From positions 26,308 to 90,307 of the forward strand of contig NYYZ01000053.1 of NCBI GenBank assembly GCA_002686945.1: a stretch of DNA of 64,000 bases, in the 5' to 3' direction. Position 1 is the stretch's first letter, and each line of letters opens with the position of its first letter. This document shows positions 20,207 to 29,490 of this stretch, piece by piece. Under the pieces are notes generated by a model. It saw only the letters and a program-made list of their open reading frames with translations, was not told the DNA's origin and made no database searches. The position numbers and the translations under genes are program-made. Origin of the DNA: Planctomycetota bacterium. GTDB lineage: Bacteria > Planctomycetota > UBA1135 > GCA-002686595.

Positions 20207-22225
20207 TCAGGGTGCCAAGAGCGGGCCACAGGCCGTGGCCAGATCGCGCGCCAGGTGGAGGTCAGTCTGACAGACTTCGCGTGCCAGCAGCAGCAAGTCC
20301 AGGTCCCGCTCCAAGTGGTCCAGGCCCTCTTGGTTGTTGCCGGCCTGCCGCAGGCCCGCCAGATCTCCCATGCCCCGCCGTCGCAAGTCCTCTTCAGCGA
20401 TTTCGAATCCATCACGGGTCCGGATCAACATGGAGAAACGCTCCTCCGCCGCAGCCGCTCCCACCAACAAACACCAGGACTCAAGGGGCCCGCGTCCTAC
20501 GCGCCCGCGCAACTGATGCAATTGAGCCAACCCCAAACGGTCCGCTTGCTCGATCACCATCACGGTGGCCGAGGGCACATCGACGCCAACCTCGATCACC
20601 GTTGTCGCCACCAACAAGCCGACATCTCCCCTGCGAAACCTCTCCAATCGCCACGAACGCTCCTCCGCCGGGACCTTTCCGTGCACAAGTTCCACCCCGA
20701 AGCCGCTGACGCGCTCGTCATCACACAACTTCGAAAAGCGGGCTTCCGCTGCACCGGGCGCATCGTCTCCGTCCCTGCCAATACGCGGACAAACCCAATA
20801 GACCTGCTCCCCGGCCTCCATGCGCTTCGCCAACCAAGGAATGATCGAACGGGTCTTGGCGCCGCGCACCCAGCGTGTATGGACCTCACCACGCCCAGGT
20901 GGCCCATTGCGCAGTGTGACCACCTCCAAGTCCCCATAGACCGTCAGGGCCAAGGTGCGCGGGATGGGCGTGGCCGTCATCAACAGAAGGTGGGCGCCCT
21001 TGCCCTTGTCCATCAGAGCCGAGCGCTGACCTACACCGAAGCGCTGTTGCTCATCAATGATCACCAGATCCAGGCAATCGAACTCAACCCCCTTCTGAAA
21101 AATCGCATGGGTCCCAAACAAGACGCCCACTTCACCGGAGGCCAGACGTCGAAGAATCTGCTGCCGCTCTTCCCCCCGTACGCGACCTGTCAGGAGAGCA
21201 TGCCCAATCCCCACGGCATCGAGCAAGGGTGACAATCCCATGTGATGCTGCTCTGCCAGAACCTCGGTAGGCACCAGAAACGCAACCTGCCCCCCACCTT
21301 CAACCACCGCAAAGGAACAGAGCGCCGCCAGAGCGGTCTTGCCCGTACCAACATCTCCCTGCAGGATGCGGCGCATGGGAGTGCGCCGCCCAAGGTCGCG
21401 AACCAAGACCTTCCAAGCCTGCTGCTGATCAGGTGTCAGCTGAAAGGGCAGGCGACTTCTCAGTTCCCTATCCAATTCAGAACTCACCTGTACTGGCCGC
21501 CCGCCACCCTCCTCCGCGCCAGCCCGGCGCGCAGCCAGTTGAGCTTGCAAAGCCAAAAGAGGTATCAAGGCCAGCCGCCGCCGGGCCGCCTCAAAAGCTA
21601 CGCGCGAATGGGGTTCATGTGCGGCTTGGACCGCAGTGGGCAAGTCAGGCAGATCCCCCGCAGCAAGCAGGTTCTCGGGCAAGGGCTCCTTGATCTGCCC
21701 ACCTACCAAACGCACCGCCTCTTTGCAGATTCCCGCCAGCACATGATCGGACATTCCTTTGGGAGCGGGGTAGGTGCCCATCAAGACACCCGGAGCAGGA
21801 AGCGGATCGCGCTCGGTGCCAATCTTGGGGCCTAGAAGTTCAGGGCCCTTGGATGTACTGCGAGCCTCGCCGCAGAGTTCGATTTGGTCACCCACCGCGC
21901 AACGTTCGCGGATCCAGGGCTGATTCCAGAAGCTGGCCTGTGCCTCCCAGCCTCCCGCATCCAGACGCAAGACTACGCGGCTCTGCTTGCCCCGCATGCG
22001 CACAAGCTTGACGGCCAGAACGGAACCCGAAACACGGACCAGCCCAGTACTGGGGAGTGGTCCTTCCGTATGCTGGGCAGGCCACTCGACTATGGAGGTT
22101 GGAGTGAGTAGGCAGAGATCTTCGAGAGTGTCGAGTCCAACGCTTGAGAGCAAACGGGCTCTGGCTGGCCCGATGCCTCCCACCAAGGTTGTGGACCCTT
22201 TCGGCGTTGGAATTTGACCGCTCAT
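20207..22225 (-). CDS. recG: ATP-dependent DNA helicase RecG
   Basis: MRRILQGDVGTGKTALAALCSFAVVEGGGQVAFLVPTEVLAEQH, LVIIDEQQRFGVGQR, TATPIPRTLALTVYGDL, ATTVIEVGVDVPSATVMVIEQADRLGLAQLHQLRGRVGRG. Confidence 0.97.
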   Translation of the reverse strand: MSGQIPTPKGSTTLVGGIGPARARLLSSVGLDTLEDLCLLTPTSIVEWPAQHTEGPLPSTGLVRVSGSVLAVKLVRMRGKQSRVVLRLDAGGWEAQASFWNQPWIRERCAVGDQIELCGEARSTSKGPELLGPKIGTERDPLPAPGVLMGTYPAPKGMSDHVLAGICKEAVRLVGGQIKEPLPENLLAAGDLPDLPTAVQAAHEPHSRVAFEAARRRLALIPLLALQAQLAARRAGAEEGGGRPVQVSSELDRELRSRLPFQLTPDQQQAWKVLVRDLGRRTPMRRILQGDVGTGKTALAALCSFAVVEGGGQVAFLVPTEVLAEQHHMGLSPLLDAVGIGHALLTGRVRGEERQQILRRLASGEVGVLFGTHAIFQKGVEFDCLDLVIIDEQQRFGVGQRSALMDKGKGAHLLLMTATPIPRTLALTVYGDLEVVTLRNGPPGRGEVHTRWVRGAKTRSIIPWLAKRMEAGEQVYWVCPRIGRDGDDAPGAAEARFSKLCDDERVSGFGVELVHGKVPAEERSWRLERFRRGDVGLLVATTVIEVGVDVPSATVMVIEQADRLGLAQLHQLRGRVGRGPLESWCLLVGAAAAEERFSMLIRTRDGFEIAEEDLRRRGMGDLAGLRQAGNNQEGLDHLERDLDLLLLAREVCQTDLHLARDLATACGPLLAP

Positions 22226-22452
22226 CTTGATCCAGGCAGAGTTGCCCCGCTCCGCACAAAGATACGCCCATCCAGCAATCCGCGCACCTCCTGACGAAAA
22301 CAAATGCCTGCCGCCTCAGCTGAAGCCACCACTCGCTACTGACGACTCCAAGCGCACAGCCGATTTCGAGAGCACACCCCACGGGCACTGGTTCACCGTG
22401 CCCCCGGGTTTTCCGACACCAAGAAGGACCAGTGGATGGGTAGGGTACAAGC

Positions 22453-23934
22453 TTGAGCATCGAGTCCATGCCCCCTCCCCCTCCCCCCTCCGCAGACCCT
22501 GCCCTGCGCCGCATTGACCCACTCATCGCCCTGATAGTCCTCGTCGGACTCGGCCTGCGCTGCTACTTCGCCACCCAGAAGGGTCTTGTGCTCGATGAGT
22601 TCCACTCGGACTACCATGCCAGTCGCGCCGGCCTCAGCGCGCTCTTGGAAAGCGTCCGGGCAGACAATCACCCGCCTCTTTCATTCCTGCTGATCAGCCT
22701 CTCACGGAGCCTCCTTGGGGACACCGACTTGTTCCTGCGAGTGCCCGCCCTGATCGCCGCGGGAATCGAATTTGGTTTTGTCTGTCTGATTGCACGGCCC
22801 TTCGGGAAGAACGCCATGCGTCTGGCACTGGCCCTGGTGGTCTTGAGCAGCTTGCACCTGGACCAATCTTCCATGGCGCGCATGTACGGACCTCTTGCAG
22901 CCTGCATCACAGGCGCCACCTGGGCCAGCCTGAGACTGCTCAGGGGACCCAGCAAACCAGCTGCCCTGGTCGGGGCGCTTTGTGTGTGGAGCGCTCTTGA
23001 ACTGCACTACTTTGCTGGGCACTACATTCTGTGGTTGGGAATCGGGAGCCTGGTAGCCGCCTGGCAGGCGGGAAGCATGGAGAGTTTTGTGCGACGAATC
23101 CGTTGGCCTCTCGCTGCTGTCCTGCTGGCAAGTCTGCCCTGGTATTCCACGGGGTTCGTGGAACAAATGGGGCACGGACTTCCACCCGGGGGAGACGACT
23201 TGAGCGTGACTGGCTTGCTCGAGGCATATGCCCATCTCTTCTTCCTCAACCTCCGCCTTGGGGGCGAGTTCGGCAAGGGAGCTTTTCTCCTGGCGAGCTT
23301 GTGTATTCTGACCTTGGCGGGAAGCAAGGCTCTCTCCTGGCGCAGTGATGAACGCAAACTGCGAGGCGACACCATGGTGCTCGCCTGCCTGGCCTGGGTG
23401 GTTCCCCTCTGGAGTTTTGGAGTGGCGCAATTCATGCCGCGCTCGGGATTCACCTGGCATTACATCCTGCCCTCGATTGCGCCCATGGCGGTGCTGGCAG
23501 CAGGTGGAGCAAGCAGAAAAGGAAAGCACTGGGCCTTGAATGCCTGTGTGGTGGCAGCGCTTGTGTTGTGCCTGCTGAATGTGGTCTCCCGCGGTACGGA
23601 AGACTATCCCGGCGCGGTGTCACTGGTGCGTGATCAGTGGCAGACTGGGGACGCGGTGGTTTGTGTGGAATACCAACCCCCGTGTTTTCCCACTGGGCGA
23701 CCGTGGGACAGGTACAGGAAACAACTCGATGCCCCACAAGGCGCTCGCCTGGAAACCAAGGGAGTCCATCTGTCTCGACCCCAAGACCTGCAGCAACACG
23801 GGCGCATCTGGCTGATGCACTCCGCCCTGCCGGAGTCAGTCGACCTGCGGCGGCAACTCGAGAACTATGGCGACGCCGAAGAGACCTGGTCGTTCGGTTG
23901 GAGGCCACAGGTCACACTCTTCAGACGACACTGA
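22453..23934 (+). CDS. Membrane-bound glycosyltransferase family 39/GT-C-like protein
   Basis: VLDEFHSDYHASRAG...DNHPPLSFLLISLS motif, multiple TM segments. Confidence 0.8.
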   Translation: MSIESMPPPPPPSADPALRRIDPLIALIVLVGLGLRCYFATQKGLVLDEFHSDYHASRAGLSALLESVRADNHPPLSFLLISLSRSLLGDTDLFLRVPALIAAGIEFGFVCLIARPFGKNAMRLALALVVLSSLHLDQSSMARMYGPLAACITGATWASLRLLRGPSKPAALVGALCVWSALELHYFAGHYILWLGIGSLVAAWQAGSMESFVRRIRWPLAAVLLASLPWYSTGFVEQMGHGLPPGGDDLSVTGLLEAYAHLFFLNLRLGGEFGKGAFLLASLCILTLAGSKALSWRSDERKLRGDTMVLACLAWVVPLWSFGVAQFMPRSGFTWHYILPSIAPMAVLAAGGASRKGKHWALNACVVAALVLCLLNVVSRGTEDYPGAVSLVRDQWQTGDAVVCVEYQPPCFPTGRPWDRYRKQLDAPQGARLETKGVHLSRPQDLQQHGRIWLMHSALPESVDLRRQLENYGDAEETWSFGWRPQVTLFRRH

Positions 23935-23955
23935 AGGACCGAAGTCAGCAACAAC

Positions 23956-26235
23956 CTAGGGCGCCAGCACCGTACGCAGGAGATCTCGTGCACGCTCTCC
24001 GCCCAGCCCACGGCCAAGCAGGTCCCGCTCTTCGCTGGTGAGCTTCCACACCAAGAGACCCGCTCCATGAACGCGAACGCCGTGGCCGAGGGCTTCCAGA
24101 AGTTGAGCCTGGCGCTCGGCGTTTGCGGGATTCCCACCAACTGGAGCCCCGCCATCCGCACCAGGCCCGCGAGCGGCGTGGAGGGTCGCCCTGAAACCGG
24201 AGGGGGCAATCCAAAGGGGCAAGCCCAGTTCCTCTGCTCTCTGGTCCGCCAAAGAAAGGTGCTCTACAAACAACTCCTTCAACCGCCAGAGGGGGATCTG
24301 GCCCTGGTCAGTGCCCTCGAATACTGGAAAGAGACCGCCAGCCAGGGCATCAACCTCAGACCAAAGGTCAACCGCGTCGAAGCGACGTACATCTTCGGTG
24401 GCCAGCACAACCCCTCCCTTGAAGGACGCCCGCGCGGCGCTGATCGCCCGGGTCCAACCAGCTCGCTTGACGCGCTGAGCCTCGAGCAGCCACTCGTCCG
24501 GTTCGGAGTCCTCCTCATGCAGACGGGTCACGATGGACTGTCCCAGGTCATACCCGATGGAAACAACCTGCGCCCCGGACGCCTCGGCCATGAGGGCCGC
24601 ATGGGTTGTGCTGGCAGCAAGTTGGTCATACAGGCCCTTGCGCTGCTCGTCGAACACTCTTACCAGGCGCGAAGAAGGCACCCCCGAATGAGACGCAAGA
24701 ACTGTAGGCCAAAGTTGAACCTCAAGCCCCAGAGCCCGCGCCTGAGCGCTGGCCGCAAGCCAACTCGCATCGCCAAGAACACTGCCGAGGGCTCGCTGGG
24801 GTTGCCAGGCTCGCCCCTGCCCGGGGTCGGGATCAAAGCAGAGGTCATAGGCCAAAGCGATCGTTGTAGCGCCAGCGGCGAACAGATTCTCCAGGGCAGC
24901 CCGGCCTGCACTGGATCCTGGATCACCATCGGCGCGCAGAAATGCTCCGCGAGGGGTGGCATGGAACTCAATGCTCGCAGGCTCCCCTCCTTGCATGCCT
25001 GCCAGGTGCTCGCCAAACTCCACGAGAGAAGTCTCGGGATCGCAGTCCCGAAGGCGACACCACTCGATCAACTCCGCGCGCAGGGGCCTCAGAAGGTAGG
25101 GCGAATAGCGACCGGAGGCATCATTTGTGATCAACTCCTCTAGGGCCGGACGTTCAGGGTGATTGGCCAGGAGCCCAAGGCGCTCTGACTGATGCAGGCC
25201 TGCGCACCAGGCACTCGCGGCGTCGAGCCACCAAGCCGGACTGGCTGGCTGGTTTGCAAAGAGCACGGCCCAGGCGAGGTTGCGGCCTCCATCGGTGGGG
25301 CTGCCGGGGGGCAAGAGAACCTGCAGCGTGCGAGTGGGTTCATCCGCGTGGGCCAGCTCGGCTGGCCATCCAATGGCTGGAACGCTGCTCGAAGCGTGGA
25401 TTCTCCAAGCACCGCCGGGCTCGCCGGTGATCGATGCAGCCCGCTCGAGTGCCGCGGCGCAGTCCAACCCGTAATCATTGATCTCGGCGTGGCTTACCCC
25501 AGGTTCGCTGGTACCGGTCAGGTTTGGAGCTAATTGCCCATGATCGACCAGCCCATTGCCCGAGTAGCTGAGGTCACCATGAACAGAGCCCACTCCATCA
25601 GAACCAGACCCCGGTAAGGTGCCCCGGTCCACAATAGTCCACTCATTCCCACCCCTCTCCAAGTCAAGACGCAACCAGGGTCGGCCCCGAAGGAAGACCA
25701 GTCCTTCTCGCCTCCAGCCAGGGCGCAAGTTGGGAAGCGCGGACAAGATGCGCTTGGGATTCGTTCCAGCGACCACGGTCAAAGGAAGGTGATCCCGGAG
25801 TGGATCGATGCACACCAAGACCAGGCAGCAATCTGCGGCAGAAGCCACGTGGGGACCTAGATGGAGCTGTCCGTCTTCTTCGCGAACGGCACCGGCGGGG
25901 GGCAAAGTCGCGAGTTCTCCTGCAGAAAAATCACAGAGCAGCATGCGCCCGGCGTGGGAGCGAGCAGGTTGGATGGCCTCGCCATATGAAGTCGATTCCC
26001 TGGTGGCGTCTGCCCCTCCCCCAATCCAGCGCACATCGAGGCCTCCGGCATAGGAACCCCATCGCGCGAACTGTGCCTGTGCCGCGGGAGAGGCGAATTC
26101 TGGCCCTTCCACATCGAGCGCCCCTGCGCGATAGAGATTCTGCCCGAGCGCCAACGATCCAGTCTCTCGCACATCCAGCCGCCTGTCACAGGCGGCGAGG
26201 AGCAACAAGGACAAGACCCATGAATGACGCAGCAC
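23956..26235 (-). CDS. Lipoprotein of unknown function; C-terminal half resembles a TIM-barrel glycosidase-like (GH113-like) domain
   Basis: Lipobox LLLLAAC; GATTIALAYDLCFDPDPGQ..W, FKGGVVLATEDVRRFDAVDLWSEVDALAGGLFPVF. Confidence 0.5.
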   Translation of the reverse strand: MLRHSWVLSLLLLAACDRRLDVRETGSLALGQNLYRAGALDVEGPEFASPAAQAQFARWGSYAGGLDVRWIGGGADATRESTSYGEAIQPARSHAGRMLLCDFSAGELATLPPAGAVREEDGQLHLGPHVASAADCCLVLVCIDPLRDHLPLTVVAGTNPKRILSALPNLRPGWRREGLVFLRGRPWLRLDLERGGNEWTIVDRGTLPGSGSDGVGSVHGDLSYSGNGLVDHGQLAPNLTGTSEPGVSHAEINDYGLDCAAALERAASITGEPGGAWRIHASSSVPAIGWPAELAHADEPTRTLQVLLPPGSPTDGGRNLAWAVLFANQPASPAWWLDAASAWCAGLHQSERLGLLANHPERPALEELITNDASGRYSPYLLRPLRAELIEWCRLRDCDPETSLVEFGEHLAGMQGGEPASIEFHATPRGAFLRADGDPGSSAGRAALENLFAAGATTIALAYDLCFDPDPGQGRAWQPQRALGSVLGDASWLAASAQARALGLEVQLWPTVLASHSGVPSSRLVRVFDEQRKGLYDQLAASTTHAALMAEASGAQVVSIGYDLGQSIVTRLHEEDSEPDEWLLEAQRVKRAGWTRAISAARASFKGGVVLATEDVRRFDAVDLWSEVDALAGGLFPVFEGTDQGQIPLWRLKELFVEHLSLADQRAEELGLPLWIAPSGFRATLHAARGPGADGGAPVGGNPANAERQAQLLEALGHGVRVHGAGLLVWKLTSEERDLLGRGLGGERARDLLRTVLAP

Positions 26236-26269
26236 GGGGGCAGCCTAACGAGAGGACCTCGCGGAAACC

Positions 26270-26344
26270 CTATCCCAGTCCCAGGATCCGATGGGCAGAA
26301 GCAACGATCAGGAGGCCCAGGATGAGGGCAGCGGTCGCGATCAT
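26270..26344 (-). CDS. Candidate 24-aa hydrophobic microprotein MIATAALILGLLIVASAHRILGLG
   Basis: Manual reading of the minus strand just downstream of the sulfotransferase stop; single TM-like segment; below the ORF-track length cutoff. Confidence 0.25.
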   Translation of the reverse strand: MIATAALILGLLIVASAHRILGLG

Positions 26345-26353
26345 CGCTCAGCC

Positions 26354-27403
26354 TCAGGAATCGAGGGTGCGCAGGCCCGACAGGTCGGGGCAGGTCGGGT
26401 CGTCTCCCCACACCCTCCGCGTCTTCGCATCGATGCGAGCAACCTGCTTCGAATCCAGGTGCTGCTCCCAATCCCGGATCGTTCCCGCGCGGAAGAAGGT
26501 GGACGGGTCGAAGTGGAAGCTGCCAGGGCGCTTCGTGATCGACCGCTTCATGGTCTGGAACTCCGTGCTCGCAGCGATCTTCGCGCAACGCTCGGGGGAA
26601 AGGCGAACTCCAGGGCGAAGGAAGGAGACCAACGCCTCGACCGACTCGACCTTGCGCTCTACGAGATCCTCATAACGCAGAACGAGGACCTGATCGGGGG
26701 CGATGCGCGCATCGCCCCTGCGCAGCCAACCCTGGACGTGTTTGTGGTAGTCCCCGAAATAGAGGTCGCCAGAGACAAACCGCTCTATGAACGTGGAAAG
26801 GTCAAGGTCTTCCGGCACCTGCAAGAGCGGGTGACGCTTGTAGAAGAAGTACTGGGAAACCGCGGCGCCGCGCGGATCGCGTAACACTACGACGAACTTT
26901 GAACCCTTGTGGACACGACGCACGGGCAGGTCCTCGACCGAACTGTGAACATACCAAAGGCGCTCCCGGCCCTTGGTCGCACGGCAGAACTGCTCGAAGC
27001 GCGCGTAGCCCTCCTGGGAGACCATCACCTCGGGCCACGGAACGCTGTGGTGGCCGATGTCTCCGCTGGCCAGAGGGTTGTCCTCGGGGTAATCACCCAG
27101 GGCACGCAACACCTCCACAACGAACTTCTTGGTCAAGTGCGTCCCGACTTTCTGGTGGGTACAAACGAACAAATCGTGCTCGTCGGTGTCCCAGGTGTTC
27201 TGAAGGGCATCGACCGCCTCGGGCGCGATGAAGGGCGGAAGCATCGTCCCGGCGTGCCTATGATGCAGGTAACCGCCCTCTGACAGAGTGCGGGGGGCGC
27301 CCACGGTACGCATCGCCGCACGTTGGGGCTGCCGCACGCCTTGAGCAATTGAGCTGCGAGGAGATTCGTCGGGAAAGGGGGAAGAGCTATTGGCCAGGGG
27401 CAT
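26354..27403 (-). CDS. Sulfotransferase domain protein
   Basis: FVCTHQKVGTHLTKKFVVEVL (5'-PSB loop-like), FVVVLRDPRGAAVSQYFFYKRH, VLVLRYEDLVERKVESVEALVSFL. Confidence 0.88.
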   Translation of the reverse strand: MPLANSSSPFPDESPRSSIAQGVRQPQRAAMRTVGAPRTLSEGGYLHHRHAGTMLPPFIAPEAVDALQNTWDTDEHDLFVCTHQKVGTHLTKKFVVEVLRALGDYPEDNPLASGDIGHHSVPWPEVMVSQEGYARFEQFCRATKGRERLWYVHSSVEDLPVRRVHKGSKFVVVLRDPRGAAVSQYFFYKRHPLLQVPEDLDLSTFIERFVSGDLYFGDYHKHVQGWLRRGDARIAPDQVLVLRYEDLVERKVESVEALVSFLRPGVRLSPERCAKIAASTEFQTMKRSITKRPGSFHFDPSTFFRAGTIRDWEQHLDSKQVARIDAKTRRVWGDDPTCPDLSGLRTLDS

Positions 27404-27457
27404 TTTGGACCTTGGGGATGGTGGAAATTGGGGTTCCCCTATTCCTGCGCTCTAGGG

Positions 27458-27497
27458 CCCCGTTCGGACAGAAATCCACCAATTACCCGGGCGGCTG
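27458..27497. repeat. 40-bp direct repeat copy 1 (upstream of sulfotransferase gene)
   Basis: CCCCGTTCGGACAGAAATCCACCAATTACCCGGGCGGCTG; 39/40 identical to 29148-29187. Confidence 0.95.
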
Positions 27498-27594
27498 GTC
27501 CTTGAGGTCCGTCCATGATGCCCTGACGCTGCTCACCACAGCCGGGTTCGCCAGGGCAGGCGGACCTCGTCCCGCCCTGAAGACGCGGGTCACT

Positions 27595-29115
27595 TCAGCG
27601 CGCCTTCTTCCCCGTCATCACCAGCCCCTCGAGCGGGATGGACAGGATGAACGCAGTGACCGTGGTCGCGAGCAGGCGCGCGTCAGCGCCGTAGCCGGAG
27701 TTGTCGCGATTGGGCTGGTAGGCGAAGGTGCCGTCGGCGCACTCGGCCAGGAGGAACCACCAGCGGTTGGCCCGCATAACGGTCCCGAAGGCCCTGCGGT
27801 CGATCGAGGCGCCAAGGGCGCCATAGGCCATGCCCATCAGGGGTGAGGCGTGCGTATCCGGAAAGCTATTGGGGTGCTCGGCCATGATGGTCGCGTGCAG
27901 GCGGGCGAGCTTCTTGTGCTCCCGGTGAGGGCTCATCCAATGGGCGATAGCCGAGGCCCCCGTGCGGCCCATGTCGGCCCAACTCTGCTCGCCTGCTACC
28001 GAATCGCCGTACCACAGATAGCCGTTCCTGGCGGTGCCGCGCTCGAGGAACGCATAGGCCGCACGGTGACGGGCCTCGTCCACGTCGATGCCGCACCTGT
28101 CCATTAGGGCGAAGGCCAGCGCACCCTGAGCTGTGATCATGGCAATGGGCCCGTAGCCCTCGAAGCCGGGGTTGTGTCCCCAGCCGCCGTACTGCTGCTC
28201 AGCGTTCTTGGGATAAGAGGCGGGATGCGACTCACGCACCTTGGGATTAACCTGAGAGAGGTCGAGGTACTGGGTCGTGCAGAGAAACTCGTAGACTTCC
28301 TGCAACTCGTCCAGGACCCAACGATCCCGCGTCTCCAGATACCACTCGCTCATCACGATTGCCGCGGCCATGTACTTCCAGTTGACAAGCCCCGAGGTGT
28401 CCTCGGTTGACGTGTTGCGTGCGTGGAAACGCGCGCTGCGCTCCACTTCATCCCGATACTCACGCTTGCCGCTGGCGAGCAGGGCGATGGGCGCGAAAGT
28501 GTTGTGCACGGGATTGCCCCAGGATCCATCGTCTCGCTGCAGTTCAGCGATGTGCGACCAGAGGTGCTCGCGCACCGCTTTGGTCCGCACGCAGTCGAAG
28601 GGGAACGACTTCGAGTAAGGCTTCACTCGCGGAGGGAGCTTCAGCTTGACATCGACGCGCTTCCCGTCCCGCCGCAGCTGAAGCCGCAGTTCGCGTTTCT
28701 TCGAGTCGATCGCGCGCTCAAGTGCAACGGTAAAGTCGGCGATGGGTCCCACCGACCCGAAGACCTTCATGCCATAGCCGTTCTGGTGCGGAGTGCGGAA
28801 CTCAAGGCCTCGGGCACCGACGAGGTGATCTCCGACGCGGACCTTCCTGTGCGCAGGCGTCCCCTCGAACACGTGCCCAACGATCAGGTGCGTGGGCTGT
28901 TCTTCCACGAGACGCACGCGGATGCCTGTAATCCCCAGGTTGTAGAGCCAACCCTCCACCTCCGCGTCGGGCCCCGACCGGGCTTGCTGCTTCCACGGCC
29001 GCCCGTCGGGGGAGTAGTGGACCTGGGCGCTTGCGGGGAGTGCTGTGCCCACGAGCAGGACGAGACTCATAGTGAGGTGGTGAATCATGAATTCGGCTGT
29101 CGGGGACTCGGTCAC
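27595..29115 (-). CDS. Secreted PDZ-domain protein with alpha/alpha-barrel (DUF6288-like) domain; start may be 29088
   Basis: Signal peptide MIHHLTMSLVLLVGTALPASAQ; VEEQPTHLIVGHVFEGTPAHRKVRVGDHLVGARG PDZ-like; LQRDDGSWGNPVHNTFAPIALLASG barrel repeats. Confidence 0.7.
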   Translation of the reverse strand: MTESPTAEFMIHHLTMSLVLLVGTALPASAQVHYSPDGRPWKQQARSGPDAEVEGWLYNLGITGIRVRLVEEQPTHLIVGHVFEGTPAHRKVRVGDHLVGARGLEFRTPHQNGYGMKVFGSVGPIADFTVALERAIDSKKRELRLQLRRDGKRVDVKLKLPPRVKPYSKSFPFDCVRTKAVREHLWSHIAELQRDDGSWGNPVHNTFAPIALLASGKREYRDEVERSARFHARNTSTEDTSGLVNWKYMAAAIVMSEWYLETRDRWVLDELQEVYEFLCTTQYLDLSQVNPKVRESHPASYPKNAEQQYGGWGHNPGFEGYGPIAMITAQGALAFALMDRCGIDVDEARHRAAYAFLERGTARNGYLWYGDSVAGEQSWADMGRTGASAIAHWMSPHREHKKLARLHATIMAEHPNSFPDTHASPLMGMAYGALGASIDRRAFGTVMRANRWWFLLAECADGTFAYQPNRDNSGYGADARLLATTVTAFILSIPLEGLVMTGKKAR

Positions 29116-29147
29116 GCCACCCTAACCACCATGATGCTCAGTGGTTT

Positions 29148-29187
29148 CCCCGTTCGGACAGAAATCCACCAATTACCCGGGAGGCTG
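29148..29187. repeat. 40-bp direct repeat copy 2 (upstream of PDZ/alpha-barrel gene)
   Basis: CCCCGTTCGGACAGAAATCCACCAATTACCCGGGAGGCTG. Confidence 0.95.
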
Positions 29188-29490
29188 CTGGCTCTGACAA
29201 TCGAATCAGGTGCGATCAAGAGATGTGTCAGAGCCCTCCCCCAATCCAACCCTGGAGTTCAAACTCCCAAAGGGCCCAACGTCTGCAGGCGGAGCGAGCA
29301 GGGCCCCTCAAAGAAATAGGAGCGAGAGCGCCTCCAGCCAGACCCTCTCCAGCCCTCCCCCAGGCCAGTCGTCATTCCAGTTGGACCCTTCCACCTGCAA
29401 TCCTGGCACAAATTCCAAACCAAGCCCCCCGCCCGCCGTTCCACTGGGAAGTGGAGCTGCCTGGCCTCCTGCCCGGACCTCCCGCCCGCC

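Noticed and set aside
20132-21232. 366-aa plus-strand ORF
   Set aside because: Antisense to recG; no motifs.
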